Shown piece after piece: positions 8,910-18,352 of a stretch of 47,725 bases of DNA (positions are counted from its first letter, which is position 1; every line of letters starts with the position of its first letter). Origin of the DNA: Gallionella sp. GTDB taxonomy: Bacteria > Pseudomonadota > Gammaproteobacteria > Burkholderiales > Gallionellaceae. Made by a program: the position numbers and the translations under genes. The notes below the pieces were generated by a model. The model saw only the letters and a program-made list of their open reading frames with translations. It made no database searches and was not told where the DNA came from. The stretch spans positions 1-47,725 of the forward strand of contig JADGRL010000022.1 of NCBI GenBank assembly GCA_017880865.1, read 5' to 3'.

Positions 8910-9344
8910 TTATGGTGCAACTTTGCCCACTCCAGAAGCCCACAAAACTGGCTTGAACGTAGCAGCATCATCTCCTGGCGACACACCAATGTCTTCGCGA
9001 ATTGCAAGCAATAGCACAGCAAGTAACTTGTCATGCACCTCGTCTGAACGGCGCTGATTGGAAAGGCTTATCTCACTGCGATATTCGTTGAGAGCCGCAA
9101 TAACGGGTTGAGGCGCAAAGAGCAAAAGGTTGTTTGTGGTTTTCGCGTACAACCTATGGCCCTCCGGTGTTGCATCACCTTCGACGATCCCGCTCATGCT
9201 TTCAACGAAGGCTTTGTAATACGCGAGCTTCTCTTTTCGCCATTCAGCCTCTCGCTCTCTGCGCTTCGCAGACCAGTACGTAAGGAATGCAACTGCAAGG
9301 CTTCCAAAGGCTCCAACGATTGCCGTGATGACAGTAGCGCTCAT
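8910..9344 (-). CDS. Small membrane-anchored protein of unknown function
   Basis: A 144-residue protein: one N-terminal membrane segment at about residues 4-24 (VITAIVGAFGSLAVAFLTYW), then a basic and acidic helical stretch (SAKRREREAEWRKEKLAYYKAF) and a helical soluble domain facing the cytoplasm or periplasm. This anchor-plus-helix architecture is common among uncharacterised accessory genes of bacteria. I recognise no family. It sits between folC and accD, which normally touch, so it looks like a late insertion. Its ATG has no clear ribosome binding site. Confidence 0.6.
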   Translation of the reverse strand: MSATVITAIVGAFGSLAVAFLTYWSAKRREREAEWRKEKLAYYKAFVESMSGIVEGDATPEGHRLYAKTTNNLLLFAPQPVIAALNEYRSEISLSNQRRSDEVHDKLLAVLLLAIREDIGVSPGDDAATFKPVLWASGVGKVAP

Positions 9345-9363
9345 AACTGTAGCCTAATGTAGG

Positions 9364-10245
9364 CTAAGCCGCCTCAATCTCCGCCACCGCCGACTGCTTG
9401 GTCAACAGCGTGATCAGCGTCGCCAGTTGATTCTTCATCTCGCGTCGATCGATGATCATGTCTACCGCACCGTGATCGAGCAAAAATTCCGCGCGCTGAA
9501 AACCTTCAGGCAGCGTTTCGCGCACCGTCTGCTGGATCACGCGCGCACCGGCGAAGCCGATCAAGGCACCGGGTTCGGCGATCACCACGTCGCCCATGAA
9601 CGCGAAACTGGCGGACACACCGCCCATCGTCGGGTCGGTCAGCACCGAGATGAACGGCAGCTTTTCTTGGCTCAATTGCGTCAACGCGGCGCAGGTCTTG
9701 GCCATTTGCATCAGCGACAACAAGCCTTCCTGCATACGCGCGCCGCCGCTGGCAGCGAAACAGACGAACGGGCATTTTTGTTCCAGTGCGACTTGCACGC
9801 CGCGCACGAAACGCTCGCCGACTACCGAGCCCATCGAGCCGCCCATGAAGCCGAATTCGAATGCGGCCACGACAACCGGCACCGCATGGATGCTGCCTTG
9901 CATTACCACCAGCGCGTCGTCTTCATCGGTGCTGAGTTTGGACGCGATCAGGCGATCAGAATATTTTCTGCTATCTTTAAATTTCAGGGTATCGATCGGC
10001 AATACTTCCGCGCCGATCTCGAAGCGTCCTTCGCCATCCAGCAGCAAATCCAAGCGGGTGCGCGCGGTGATGCGGTGATGGTGTTTGCACTTCGGGCAGA
10101 CGCTCTGGTTTTTTTCCAGATCGGAGTGATACAACACCGCCTGACAGGACGGGCATTTGCTCCACAAACCCTCCGGCACATTTTTCTTTGCATCGCCGTC
10201 GCGGCGTTTGATTTTTGGCGGTAATAATTTTTGAAACCAGCTCAT
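9364..10245 (-). CDS. accD: Acetyl-CoA carboxylase carboxyltransferase subunit beta
   Basis: A 293-residue AccD. The N-terminal zinc ribbon is complete: C31-x2-C34 and C50-x2-C53. The carboxyltransferase domain follows with [27 protein letters not shown] and [16 protein letters not shown], the CoA and carboxybiotin binding elements. Together with AccA it transfers carboxyl from biotin to acetyl-CoA, giving malonyl-CoA for fatty acid synthesis. It follows trpA by 18 bases; trpA-accD-folC is a widespread proteobacterial order. Its stop codon lies in the short palindrome TAGCCTA..TAGGCTA, probably chance. Confidence 0.97.
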   Translation of the reverse strand: MSWFQKLLPPKIKRRDGDAKKNVPEGLWSKCPSCQAVLYHSDLEKNQSVCPKCKHHHRITARTRLDLLLDGEGRFEIGAEVLPIDTLKFKDSRKYSDRLIASKLSTDEDDALVVMQGSIHAVPVVVAAFEFGFMGGSMGSVVGERFVRGVQVALEQKCPFVCFAASGGARMQEGLLSLMQMAKTCAALTQLSQEKLPFISVLTDPTMGGVSASFAFMGDVVIAEPGALIGFAGARVIQQTVRETLPEGFQRAEFLLDHGAVDMIIDRREMKNQLATLITLLTKQSAVAEIEAA

Positions 10246-10263
10246 GTTGTTTTCTCCTATGAC

Positions 10264-11064
10264 CTACTTTTGATCTATCGCCACGCGCAGTTCTTTCACC
10301 AGCTTGGCTACGTTGGCAACCACGTTTTGTTCTGTCGAATTTTCGATTTCCTGCACGATGCGGCTGCCCACCACCACGCCATCGCACAGCTTCGCCACAG
10401 CCTGCGCGGTCGCGGCATCGCGTATGCCGAAGCCCACGCCGATCGGCAGCTTGATGTGTTTGCGCAGCTGCGGAATTTTTTCCGCGATGGCAGATAAATC
10501 CAAATTTCCCGAGCCGGTCACGCCCTTGAGCGAAACATAATACACATAGCCGCGCGCCAGTTTGGCGACACGCGCCACGCGCGCGTCGTCCGTGGTCGGC
10601 GCCAGCAGAAAAATCGGGTCGATGCCATGAGCTTGCAGATGCTCGAATGCCTCATGGCTTTCTTCCGGCGGGAAGTCCACGGTCAGCACGCCATCCACGC
10701 CAACCTCGGCGCAACGTTTCGCGAAATTCTCCCAGCCCATCGCCTCGATCGGATTGCCGTAGCCCATCAGCACCACCGGGGTATTGTTGTCACGTTTGCG
10801 GAATTCGGCGACCAGGTCCAGCACGCCGCGCAGCGACATGCCCTGTTTGAGTGCTCGCTCGGATGCGCGCTGGATGACCGGGCCATCCGCCATCGGGTCG
10901 GAGAACGGCACGCCCAGTTCGAGCACGTCCGCACCCGATTCCACCAGCCCGTGCATCAACGGCACGGTGAGTTGCGGCGACGGGTCGCCTGCGGTGATGA
11001 ACGGGATCAGCGCACGACGGTTGTGTTGCTTGAGCTTGTCGAAGGTGGTCTGGATGCGGCTCAT
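10264..11064 (-). CDS. trpA: Tryptophan synthase alpha subunit
   Basis: A 266-residue TIM barrel. The catalytic residues are visible as E49 in [17 protein letters not shown] and D60 in the same motif; the start [13 protein letters not shown] is diagnostic. It cleaves indole-3-glycerol phosphate to indole and glyceraldehyde 3-phosphate and passes indole through a tunnel to TrpB. The ATG overlaps the trpB stop by 4 bases (ATGA-type junction), so the two subunits are translationally coupled, which suits a 2:2 complex. Confidence 0.98.
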   Translation of the reverse strand: MSRIQTTFDKLKQHNRRALIPFITAGDPSPQLTVPLMHGLVESGADVLELGVPFSDPMADGPVIQRASERALKQGMSLRGVLDLVAEFRKRDNNTPVVLMGYGNPIEAMGWENFAKRCAEVGVDGVLTVDFPPEESHEAFEHLQAHGIDPIFLLAPTTDDARVARVAKLARGYVYYVSLKGVTGSGNLDLSAIAEKIPQLRKHIKLPIGVGFGIRDAATAQAVAKLCDGVVVGSRIVQEIENSTEQNVVANVAKLVKELRVAIDQK

Positions 11065-12260
11065 AACGTGATGCCCTTCAATTTCGCCACCGTGTTCATA
11101 TCCTTGTCGCCGCGACCGGACAGGTTCACCAGCAGGACTTTATCCTTAGCCATCGTCGGTGCAATCTTCATCGCATGCGCCAGCGCATGACTGGATTCCA
11201 GCGCGGGGATGATGCCCTCGAAACGACACAGCGCATCGAATGCGGCCAGCGCCTCGTCGTCGTTAATCGCGACATATTGCGCGCGCCCCTGATCCTTCAA
11301 CAGGCAGTGCTCGGGGCCGACGCCAGGATAATCCAGACCGGCTGAGATCGAATGCGTCTCGATGATCTGGCCGTTCTCGTCCTGCATCAGGTACACCTTG
11401 TTGCCGTGCAGCACGCCGACTTTAGCATTCGCGGTCAGCGGTGCGGCATGTTGACCGCTACTGATGCCGTGACCACCCGCTTCCACGCCGATGATCTGCA
11501 CGCTTTTTTCTTCGATGTAGGGATAGAACAGCCCAATCGCGTTGGACCCCCCGCCGACACAGGCGATCACCGCATCCGGTTGCCGACCGATCATCTCCGG
11601 CATCTGCACCTTTGCTTCGTTGCCGATCACACACTGAAAATCGCGCACCATCATCGGGTAAGGATGCGGGCCCGCCGCCGTGCCGAAGATGTAGAAGGTG
11701 CTCTCGACGTTGGTGACCCAGTCGCGTATCGCCTCGTTGCACGCGTCCTTGAGTGTCTTGGAACCGCTCGTAACCGGCACGACGGTCGCGCCGAGCAGCT
11801 TCATGCGGAACACATTGGGTGCCTGGCGCTGGATGTCTTCCGCGCCCATATACACCACGCACTCCATGCCGAACCGCGCCGCCACCGTCGCGGTCGCCAC
11901 ACCGTGCATGCCCGCGCCGGTCTCGGCGATCACGCGCTTCTTGCCCATGCGTTTGGCCAGCAAGGCTTGGCCAATCGCGTTGTTGATCTTGTGCGCGCCA
12001 GTGTGGTTGAGGTCTTCACGCTTGAGATAAATTTGCGCGCCGCCCAAGCTCTCGGACAGGCGCTTGGCGTGATAGATCGGGCTGGGACGCCCGACATAGT
12101 GTTTCAGTTCATAGGCGAATTCGGCCTTGAATTCCGGGTCGTTTTGATAGCGCAAATACTGCGTGCGCAATTCTTCCACGGCCGGGATCAGCGTCTCGGC
12201 CATGTAGATGCCGCCGAACTGGCCGAAATGGCCGGTGCTATCTGGATAATTGTAAGTCAA
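11061..12260 (-). CDS. trpB: Tryptophan synthase beta subunit
   Basis: A 399-residue PLP enzyme; the Schiff-base lysine is K91 in HTGAHKINN, and the phosphate loop is GGGSNAIG. It condenses indole with serine to form tryptophan. The open frame extends to 12383, but the family begins at [16 protein letters not shown], and the codon before it is TTG at 12260 with GAGG placed nine bases upstream, so I choose the TTG start. This start lies 23 bases inside the 3' end of trpF, consistent with translational coupling. Part of trpF-trpB-trpA, here headed by truA. Confidence 0.97.
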   Translation of the reverse strand: MTYNYPDSTGHFGQFGGIYMAETLIPAVEELRTQYLRYQNDPEFKAEFAYELKHYVGRPSPIYHAKRLSESLGGAQIYLKREDLNHTGAHKINNAIGQALLAKRMGKKRVIAETGAGMHGVATATVAARFGMECVVYMGAEDIQRQAPNVFRMKLLGATVVPVTSGSKTLKDACNEAIRDWVTNVESTFYIFGTAAGPHPYPMMVRDFQCVIGNEAKVQMPEMIGRQPDAVIACVGGGSNAIGLFYPYIEEKSVQIIGVEAGGHGISSGQHAAPLTANAKVGVLHGNKVYLMQDENGQIIETHSISAGLDYPGVGPEHCLLKDQGRAQYVAINDDEALAAFDALCRFEGIIPALESSHALAHAMKIAPTMAKDKVLLVNLSGRGDKDMNTVAKLKGITL

Positions 12261-12870
12261 TGCTCTTAACCTCGTTAATGAACGCGGCAATTTTCGCCGC
12301 ATCCTTGATTCCTTTTGTCGCCTCCACACCGCTGGACACATCCACCGCATAAGGCCGCACTTGTTTGATCGCCGCCGCGACATTCTCCGGACCCAGGCCG
12401 CCGGACAATATCACCGGCAGCGGCAATTTTTGCGGTATCAATGTCCAGTCGAAGGTCGCTCCGGTACCCCCGGCAATACCTTCCACATGAGCATCCAGCA
12501 ACAAACCTTGGGCAGAATGAAAACGCGCCGCGCATTGTAACAAATCCACCCCAGCTTTGACGCGGATTGCTTTGAGATAAGGCTGGTCGAATTGCGCGCA
12601 AAACTCGGGAGTTTCGTCGCCATGGAATTGCAATAAATCCAGCGGCACATGGCTTAACACCTCGCGCACTTGGGCTTCGGCGGGATTCACGAACAGCCCG
12701 ACCACCGTCACGAACGGCGGCAGCGCGGCGGCCAATTGTTTAGCCTGCGCGAAGCTGACATGGCGCGGGCTCTTGTCATAGAACACCAGCCCGATCGCAT
12801 CCGCCCCGCTGTGCGCGGCAGAGCGCGCGTCTTCCACGCGGGTGATGCCGCAAATCTTGACGCGCGTCAC
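12238..12870 (-). CDS. trpF: Phosphoribosylanthranilate isomerase
   Basis: A 210-residue TIM barrel starting [15 protein letters not shown], where C7 is the catalytic base, and ending with [10 protein letters not shown] and DVSSGVE, the phosphate-binding loop and the catalytic aspartate region. It isomerises N-(5-phosphoribosyl)anthranilate in tryptophan synthesis. The open frame reaches 12918, but that extension lies within truA. The GTG at 12870 overlaps the truA TGA stop as GTGA and is preceded by GGGAGGG at good spacing, so this start is well supported. Confidence 0.96.
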   Translation of the reverse strand: MTRVKICGITRVEDARSAAHSGADAIGLVFYDKSPRHVSFAQAKQLAAALPPFVTVVGLFVNPAEAQVREVLSHVPLDLLQFHGDETPEFCAQFDQPYLKAIRVKAGVDLLQCAARFHSAQGLLLDAHVEGIAGGTGATFDWTLIPQKLPLPVILSGGLGPENVAAAIKQVRPYAVDVSSGVEATKGIKDAAKIAAFINEVKSIDLQLSR

Positions 12871-13700
12871 AACAGCCCTCCCAACCCAATCTCGCTTTCC
12901 ATTTGCGGCAATCCCCACTTTGCTTCATATTTTATCCGGCGCAAGTATAAGCCATCCGGTGCGAAAGTCGGTGCGGCGAAGCTGCGCTCGCGACCGGCCA
13001 ATACCTCGGCCAGCCAGGCCGGGGGATATTTACCCTTGCCGACATAGACCAGGCAACCGACAATGTTGCGCACCATGTGATGCAAAAAAGCACTGGCGCT
13101 CACATCGAATATCAGCATATCGCCCTGCCTGCGTATATCCAGCTGGTGGAGGTGCTTGACCGGCGATTTAGCCTGACATTGCGCCGCGCGAAACGCGCTG
13201 AAATCATGTTCGCCCAACAGATACTGCGCGGCCTCGCGCATCTTGTCCTCATCCAGCGGGGCATGAAACCAGCCCACCTTGCCCGCCTGAATCGCAGGAC
13301 GTACGGCACGATTGATCAGCAGATAGCGGTAGCTGCGGCCATGCGCCGAAAAGCGCGCATGAAATTCATCCGGCACCGGATGCGCCCAGCGCACCGCAAT
13401 GCTGTCCGGCAGCAACGCATTCACGCCGCGTACCCATGCGGTCAGCGGACGTTCGACCAACGTATCAAAATGGACCACTTGTTCGAGCGCATGTACGCCG
13501 GTGTCGGTACGTCCCGCCGCGATGACTGAAAGCTGTCCGTCTGTTATCTGGTCACCGGCAATCTGGTCGTTTGTATTCTGGCCACCGGCTATTTGTCTCA
13601 AGGCGCGCTGCAGTGTGTCCTGCACGGTCAGCCCTTCTGCCTGACTCTGCCAGCCGAAAAACGGCGAGCCGTCATACTCCACACCCAGCGCGATTCTCAT
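12867..13700 (-). CDS. truA: tRNA pseudouridine(38-40) synthase TruA
   Basis: A 277-residue pseudouridine synthase. The catalytic aspartate is D66 in [11 protein letters not shown], preceded by the start [17 protein letters not shown] and followed by [10 protein letters not shown] and [11 protein letters not shown], all TruA hallmarks. It modifies uridines 38-40 of the anticodon stem of many tRNAs. The catalytic loop region is unusual: compared with Escherichia coli TruA there are about 15 extra residues just before the GRTD motif, made of two copies of a 10-residue unit. The start overlaps the following upstream gene's end by 4 bases, and trpF overlaps its stop by 4 bases. Confidence 0.95.
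   Translation of the reverse strand: MRIALGVEYDGSPFFGWQSQAEGLTVQDTLQRALRQIAGGQNTNDQIAGDQITDGQLSVIAAGRTDTGVHALEQVVHFDTLVERPLTAWVRGVNALLPDSIAVRWAHPVPDEFHARFSAHGRSYRYLLINRAVRPAIQAGKVGWFHAPLDEDKMREAAQYLLGEHDFSAFRAAQCQAKSPVKHLHQLDIRRQGDMLIFDVSASAFLHHMVRNIVGCLVYVGKGKYPPAWLAEVLAGRERSFAAPTFAPDGLYLRRIKYEAKWGLPQMESEIGLGGLL
13533..13592 (-). repeat. Tandem 30-base repeat inside truA
   Basis: Two adjacent units encode [10 protein letters not shown] and [10 protein letters not shown] (TruA residues 37-56). The repeat accounts for the extra length before the catalytic GRTD motif. At DNA level each unit contains a variant of CCGGTGnCCAGA. It is in frame, so the protein should still be made, with a longer surface loop. 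Confidence 0.7.
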
Positions 13701-14305
13701 CGCATCGCCCCGAATAACAGCAGTAGTGCTGCGCCCACCAACAAACCATCGCGTATACCAAAACGATACAGCGTCAGTTCCATTTGTTTGCTGGTCTCAT
13801 GATGCGGTTCCAACAGACTGCGCAGGTTGTCTTGCCAGGTATGCGTATCACGCAACATCGCGACCTCGGCATAATGCAGCGTCAATGCCAGTCGCACCGC
13901 GACTCGTTCACGCGACACGCCGATCAACTGCAATGGGGCAAACAAGGTGTACAGACCGGCGATCAATTGCTGCCTATGCAACCGGTCCAGCAATATTGCC
14001 AATCCGGCGAGTGCGGCCAGCAACCGAGTGAGTTGCAGCACGCCATCGCCCAATCCTTCACGGCTCGGACTGAAAGGCACATCCAACAGTGGCTGTCCGG
14101 GCGTGGTGTAAGCGTAGATCAGCAATAGCGACAGCATGATCCAGCGGGTGCGGCGCAATAATTGCAAGAGCTTGTGTGTTGACAGCAACAGCGCGCAGAG
14201 CAACACACCCGCCGCCGCGACCAGCAGGATTTCAAGTGTCAGGAATTGCATGATCGCAACCGACAAACACCAGGTCAATATCTGCGCGGCAGGATGAAAT
14301 TTCAC
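13697..14305 (-). CDS. CbiQ/EcfT-like transmembrane protein
   Basis: A 202-residue membrane protein with about five hydrophobic segments (roughly residues 8-30, 25-44, 55-66, 88-106, 185-200). The pattern of N-terminal paired helices, a cytoplasmic stretch with [20 protein letters not shown] and a C-terminal helix resembles the T component of energy-coupling-factor transporters (CbiQ/EcfT). No ECF ATPase or S component is nearby, so its partners are unknown. It overlaps truA by 4 bases and is probably co-transcribed with it. The family call is moderate; a plain membrane protein of unknown function is possible. Confidence 0.55.
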   Translation of the reverse strand: MKFHPAAQILTWCLSVAIMQFLTLEILLVAAAGVLLCALLLSTHKLLQLLRRTRWIMLSLLLIYAYTTPGQPLLDVPFSPSREGLGDGVLQLTRLLAALAGLAILLDRLHRQQLIAGLYTLFAPLQLIGVSRERVAVRLALTLHYAEVAMLRDTHTWQDNLRSLLEPHHETSKQMELTLYRFGIRDGLLVGAALLLLFGAMR

Positions 14306-14321
14306 ACTGGTGCCTTATTCC

Positions 14322-14354
14322 AATAAAAAACGGCAGCCCAAACTTGAGCTGCCG
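14322..14354 (-). terminator. Rho-independent terminator of fimV
   Basis: On the minus strand a 7-base stem CGGCAGC/GCTGCCG with a 10-base loop is followed by a T-rich tract (TTTTTTATT). It lies 19 bases after the fimV stop and separates fimV from the CbiQ-like gene. Confidence 0.85.
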
Positions 14355-14372
14355 CATTGACAAGAAGCATGA

Positions 14373-17219
14373 TCAACCGAGCAGATCGAAAATAGCTTGC
14401 GCGGCTTCGCGTTGCCCGGCATCACCTTCGCGCATGACTTCCTCAAGGATTTCACGTGCGCCGCTGGCATCGCCCATTTCGTGATAGGCCTTGGCCAAAT
14501 CGAGTTTGGTTGCAACTTCTTGCCAGCGATCATCCTTGTTTCCCGCTGTCGATCCGGCAGGTGCTGCGACATCGTCAAAGTTCAAACTGATGCCAGCCAA
14601 ACCGGCTGAAGCAGATTGTGGCACTGGCGCAGATTTCGGGGCCATATTTTCAACCGGGAAATCCAGCGTAAACTCCATCCCGCCACCATCATCTACCGGC
14701 TTGCTTATTTTCGGCTGAGCCGTTGGCGGCTTGAATGAATGGCTGCCCGTCACATCGAAAACCAGATCATTCGACATTGGAGATGCGGCGGCGGTTGACT
14801 CACCTGCTGCACCCATCGAAGGATGGGTAGACGTGATATCAAAATCCATCCCGCCATCTTGGCTGGTAGCCGCAGACATCGAAGCTTGTGAGGATGTGAC
14901 GTCAAAGTCCATTTCCGCGCTTTGCGCGGCAAGCCTGCCATCAGATGACAGAACCGAAGTTGTTTCTGCACCGCTCAAAAAGTCTTGTTCCGGCGACGGA
15001 GCCGCTTGGGCTGAGGGCGCTCCAAAATCAAAATCAAGAGCCGATGCTTGAGACTTCTGAACAGGTTCTGGTTCCGATGTGATATTGAAAGCCGGCATTT
15101 GCATGGTCGCGCTACCCATATCCTCAACCGGTCCGGAGCCGCCATACATAGGGTTGTTCGGTTCCAGCTTGCGACCCATCGCAACGGCTTGTTGCCAGGC
15201 ATCTTCATCACCGGAATTCTGTAACAGGCGCGCAATGGTCGAGTAGGAGTTTGCATCCTTGCGATTAGCATAGATGCCCAGCAGCTTGAGGTGAATCAGG
15301 TGATTGTTCGGGGTGTTTTGCAGCGCTTCTTTAAGTATTTCCTCAGCCTGAACATCACGGCCAAAGTTAAGGAACAGATCGGCCTCACTGATCGGATCAA
15401 CGTTATCCGATTGGGGAGCTGCCACAACTTGAGCCGAAGGCGAGCCGGTGAAATCGCCGGTCTCGGGAGAAGGAACAACCGGTGCGGCCATGCGACCGGT
15501 AGCCGAACCAGCATCCTCCTCGGTAAAATCGCTTACATCCTCATCAAATGATTTTTTTTTTCGGCGGTACAACATAAAACCCATGCCACCCAGAATCAGC
15601 AATGCAGCCGCGCCGCCAGCCAGATAAAGTGGCTCGTCCAGAATCTGATCCAGCAGGGATGGTTCCGGCTTGACCTGTTTTGGCTTGGGCTGTGCAACCG
15701 GTGTCGGCTTGACCGCAGACGCTGCTGTCACTTCGCTTGCAGCAGTTTTAGCCACGGCACTAGCGGGTTGCGCCAATTCGGCTGCAGCCGCTTTCAATTG
15801 GGCGAGGCGTTGCATATCCTGAAGATTATTTTCGAGCAGAGCGGTGCGTTCCTGCTCTTCCTTCAATGCCTTGCCCTTGGCAATCGCGTCTTCCTGCGCT
15901 GCATTTTTCTTATCCTGATCGGACATGGACTTGCCACCGGCTGTCCCGACCTGATCTCCAGGCGCTTCGCCCTTGGATAGTTTCAGCACCTCTTTGGCGG
16001 ACTCTTTTGCCACCGGAGCCATATCGGCTATCGAACTGCTGATCTTGCCGGAAGCTACTTGTTGCGGTGTTTCTGACTGATTACTGACCGAGGCTGCACT
16101 TGCCAACTTTTGCCGGTAGGCATTCCAATCGGCTGCCTGAGCATGAATCTCTTTTACCGCCTCAGACTGTTGCACGTTCGTCAATTCTTGCTGACTAGGC
16201 AAATGCAAGATTTTACCGACCCTGATGCGATTCATGTTTCGGCCATCGAACTGGTCGGCATTGGCGCGATACAGTGCCACCAGCATCCGTTCCAGACTCA
16301 CATCAGCCAATTTGGTTTGTGCCGCGATCTTGTACATCGTGTCGCCGCGTTGAACCACAAGCCACTCTTTATTCACTTTTTCCGCTTCAGCTTCAGCTTC
16401 GAGAGGAGCTTGTTCCGCAGGCTTGGTCGTCGCTTCTGTCGTCACAGCTGGCACGGACGATGCGGCTGCAAATTCATCAGTCACGCCTGGTACGCCCGAC
16501 GCGCCCACTATAAGTGCGGTGGGCGTGGCTGCGGCTACCGGCGCGGCTGGCACTCCAGGCGTGACTGTGGTTTCTGCCGACACGGCCGATGCGGCAATTG
16601 CGGGTGGGGCAAGCGTGACTACGGCTACCGGCGCAGCTGGTGCCAAGGGTGTGACTACGGCTGCTGTCGGCACGGCTGGTACGCCCGACACGGCTGGCTC
16701 AGCCAATGCTGCGACTGCAGGTGCGACGGCCTGCACTACCGCCTGGGCAGGTTGTTCCAGCACATATCCCGGAGGGTCCAGCAGAAAAGTATATTCGCGA
16801 GACAGTTTGCCCGAAGACCAGCTCAACTCAACCAGAAGACTTACAAAGGGGTCGTTGACGGGTTGCGTGCTGCTTACCTTGATGTATGGCTGTCCGTCAG
16901 CGCGACTCTCAATTAAAAATTTAAACTTATTGCCATAGGGATATTCCACCCCGGCACTCTTATAGGCTTCGGGTGAGGCAAGGCGAGCGACCAGACTGTC
17001 CTTCTCGGTCTTGCTGATTGCCACTAACGCTATGTCGGCCTTTAGCGGTTGCCCCAAAGCAGACGCCACATTTATTCCGCCCATACCTACGGCGGAAACA
17101 GTAGCAGACAGCATCAAAGCAACAGTAACGCCGAGCAGTTTTAGTATAACCAGCGACTTGGCTGGCTTCTTTTGGCAGCCTAGTCGAATGGCTAATCGTT
17201 TCACCAGTGATTTTCGCAC
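14373..17219 (-). CDS. fimV: FimV/HubP-family polar and pilus assembly protein
   Basis: A 948-residue protein with the FimV layout: N-terminal export segment (about residues 27-44), the conserved GGINVASALGQPLKADIAL region, a long Ala/Val/Thr/Pro-rich stretch, a LysM domain at about 285-345 (VQRGDTMYKIAAQ), a coiled region, one membrane segment (about 545-562, YLAGGAAALLILGGMGFMLY) followed by basic residues, acidic repeats in the cytoplasmic part, and the C-terminal FimV helical domain (KLDLAKAYHEMGDASGAREIL). It binds peptidoglycan and helps assemble the type IV pilus secretin and place polar proteins. The start is GTG with GAGG eight bases upstream. Residues 9-25 are encoded by a hairpin repeat also found near recX. 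Confidence 0.92.
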   Translation of the reverse strand: MRKSLVKRLAIRLGCQKKPAKSLVILKLLGVTVALMLSATVSAVGMGGINVASALGQPLKADIALVAISKTEKDSLVARLASPEAYKSAGVEYPYGNKFKFLIESRADGQPYIKVSSTQPVNDPFVSLLVELSWSSGKLSREYTFLLDPPGYVLEQPAQAVVQAVAPAVAALAEPAVSGVPAVPTAAVVTPLAPAAPVAVVTLAPPAIAASAVSAETTVTPGVPAAPVAAATPTALIVGASGVPGVTDEFAAASSVPAVTTEATTKPAEQAPLEAEAEAEKVNKEWLVVQRGDTMYKIAAQTKLADVSLERMLVALYRANADQFDGRNMNRIRVGKILHLPSQQELTNVQQSEAVKEIHAQAADWNAYRQKLASAASVSNQSETPQQVASGKISSSIADMAPVAKESAKEVLKLSKGEAPGDQVGTAGGKSMSDQDKKNAAQEDAIAKGKALKEEQERTALLENNLQDMQRLAQLKAAAAELAQPASAVAKTAASEVTAASAVKPTPVAQPKPKQVKPEPSLLDQILDEPLYLAGGAAALLILGGMGFMLYRRKKKSFDEDVSDFTEEDAGSATGRMAAPVVPSPETGDFTGSPSAQVVAAPQSDNVDPISEADLFLNFGRDVQAEEILKEALQNTPNNHLIHLKLLGIYANRKDANSYSTIARLLQNSGDEDAWQQAVAMGRKLEPNNPMYGGSGPVEDMGSATMQMPAFNITSEPEPVQKSQASALDFDFGAPSAQAAPSPEQDFLSGAETTSVLSSDGRLAAQSAEMDFDVTSSQASMSAATSQDGGMDFDITSTHPSMGAAGESTAAASPMSNDLVFDVTGSHSFKPPTAQPKISKPVDDGGGMEFTLDFPVENMAPKSAPVPQSASAGLAGISLNFDDVAAPAGSTAGNKDDRWQEVATKLDLAKAYHEMGDASGAREILEEVMREGDAGQREAAQAIFDLLG
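17145..17194. repeat. Hairpin repeat, copy B (inside fimV 5' end)
   Basis: Same 50-base unit as at 1788-1837: identical 18-base left end, 15-base variable centre, right end GCCTAGTCGAATGGCTA. On the minus strand it reads IRLGCQKKPAKSLVI in the fimV frame, just ahead of the hydrophobic export segment. The same minus-strand phase of copy A reads IRLGDQTTLAKSLVI. Confidence 0.75.
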
Positions 17220-17307
17220 TCGATCACCCTCACCTTTTTTATTTTATAATACAAAATAACATCAAAGAGTTATAAGCACAAGCTCACAATATTCTTCGCA
17301 TTATGTC

Positions 17308-18330
17308 TTAACTGAGATATTTCGCAATTAAAATTTCCGCGATCTGCACGCTATTCAGCGCCGCGCCCTTGCGCACATTGTCGCTGACCACCCACAAATT
17401 CAAGCCCATCGGGTGCGAGATATCATCACGGATGCGCCCGACATAGGTCGCATCGTTTCCCGCCGCGTCTATCGGTGTCGGGTAGCCGCCCGGTTCGCGC
17501 TTGTCCATCACGATCACGCCCGGCGCCTTTTCCAGCAAGGCACGCGCCTCGACGGCGGTGATCTTCTTGCGGGTTTCGATGTGTATTGCTTCTGAATGGC
17601 CGTAGAATACCGGCACGCGCACCGCAGTCGCGTTTACCAGAACGGAATCATCCTCCATGATCTTCTGGGTTTCCCACACCATTTTCATTTCTTCCTTGGT
17701 GTAGCCGTTTTCCATGAACACATCGATTTGCGGCAGCACGTTAAAGGCGATGCGCTTCGGATACACCTCAACTTCGACATCTTGCTGATTGAACAGCGCG
17801 CGGGTTTGTTCGGCGAGTTCGTCGATCGCTTCCTTGCCGGTGCCGGACACCGCCTGATAAGTCGCCACGTTGATACGCGCAATACCTACCGCGTCCTGGA
17901 TCGGCTTGAGCGCCACCATCATCTGAATGGTCGAGCAATTCGGATTGGCGATGATGCCTCGATTCTTGTATTGCGCGATCGCGTGCGGATTCACTTCCGG
18001 GACCACCAGCGGGATATCGCGGTCGTAGCGAAAATGAGCGGTGTTGTCGATCACGACGCAACCGGCTGCAGCTGCGATCGGCGCATATTTTTCCGACACG
18101 CTGCCGCCCGCCGAGAACAAGCCGATCTGAGTCTTGGCAAAGTCGAAACCTTCCACATCCAGCACCGTGATTTCTTCGCCATGGAATGTCACCGTGGAAC
18201 CTGCCGAGCGGCTTGAGGCCAGCGGGTAAAGATTGCGTACCGGAAATTTGCGCTGCTCCAGTATCGACAGCATCGCCTCACCCACCGCACCGGTCGCCCC
18301 TAATATACAAACGTCATATTGCTTGCTCAT
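17308..18330 (-). CDS. asd: Aspartate-semialdehyde dehydrogenase
   Basis: A 340-residue enzyme with the NADP-binding GATGAVGEAML at residues 11-21 and the active-site cysteine C132 in ANPNCSTIQM; the catalytic His lies in the later substrate-binding half. It reduces aspartyl phosphate to aspartate semialdehyde, the branch point to lysine/diaminopimelate, threonine and methionine. It lies 22 bases downstream of leuB and 88 bases upstream of fimV on the same strand, a usual betaproteobacterial order (leuC-leuD-leuB-asd-fimV). Confidence 0.97.
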   Translation of the reverse strand: MSKQYDVCILGATGAVGEAMLSILEQRKFPVRNLYPLASSRSAGSTVTFHGEEITVLDVEGFDFAKTQIGLFSAGGSVSEKYAPIAAAAGCVVIDNTAHFRYDRDIPLVVPEVNPHAIAQYKNRGIIANPNCSTIQMMVALKPIQDAVGIARINVATYQAVSGTGKEAIDELAEQTRALFNQQDVEVEVYPKRIAFNVLPQIDVFMENGYTKEEMKMVWETQKIMEDDSVLVNATAVRVPVFYGHSEAIHIETRKKITAVEARALLEKAPGVIVMDKREPGGYPTPIDAAGNDATYVGRIRDDISHPMGLNLWVVSDNVRKGAALNSVQIAEILIAKYLS

Positions 18331-18352
18331 GCTTCTTCTCTCTAGAATAAAT

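Noticed and set aside
9351..9366. Short palindrome TAGCCTA/TAGGCTA at the accD stop as a terminator or att site
   Set aside because: Stem is short, no T-run follows and no second copy is seen.
11352..12269. A 305-codon plus-strand frame antisense to trpB
   Set aside because: Shadow of trpB with no start signal and Arg/His-rich translation.
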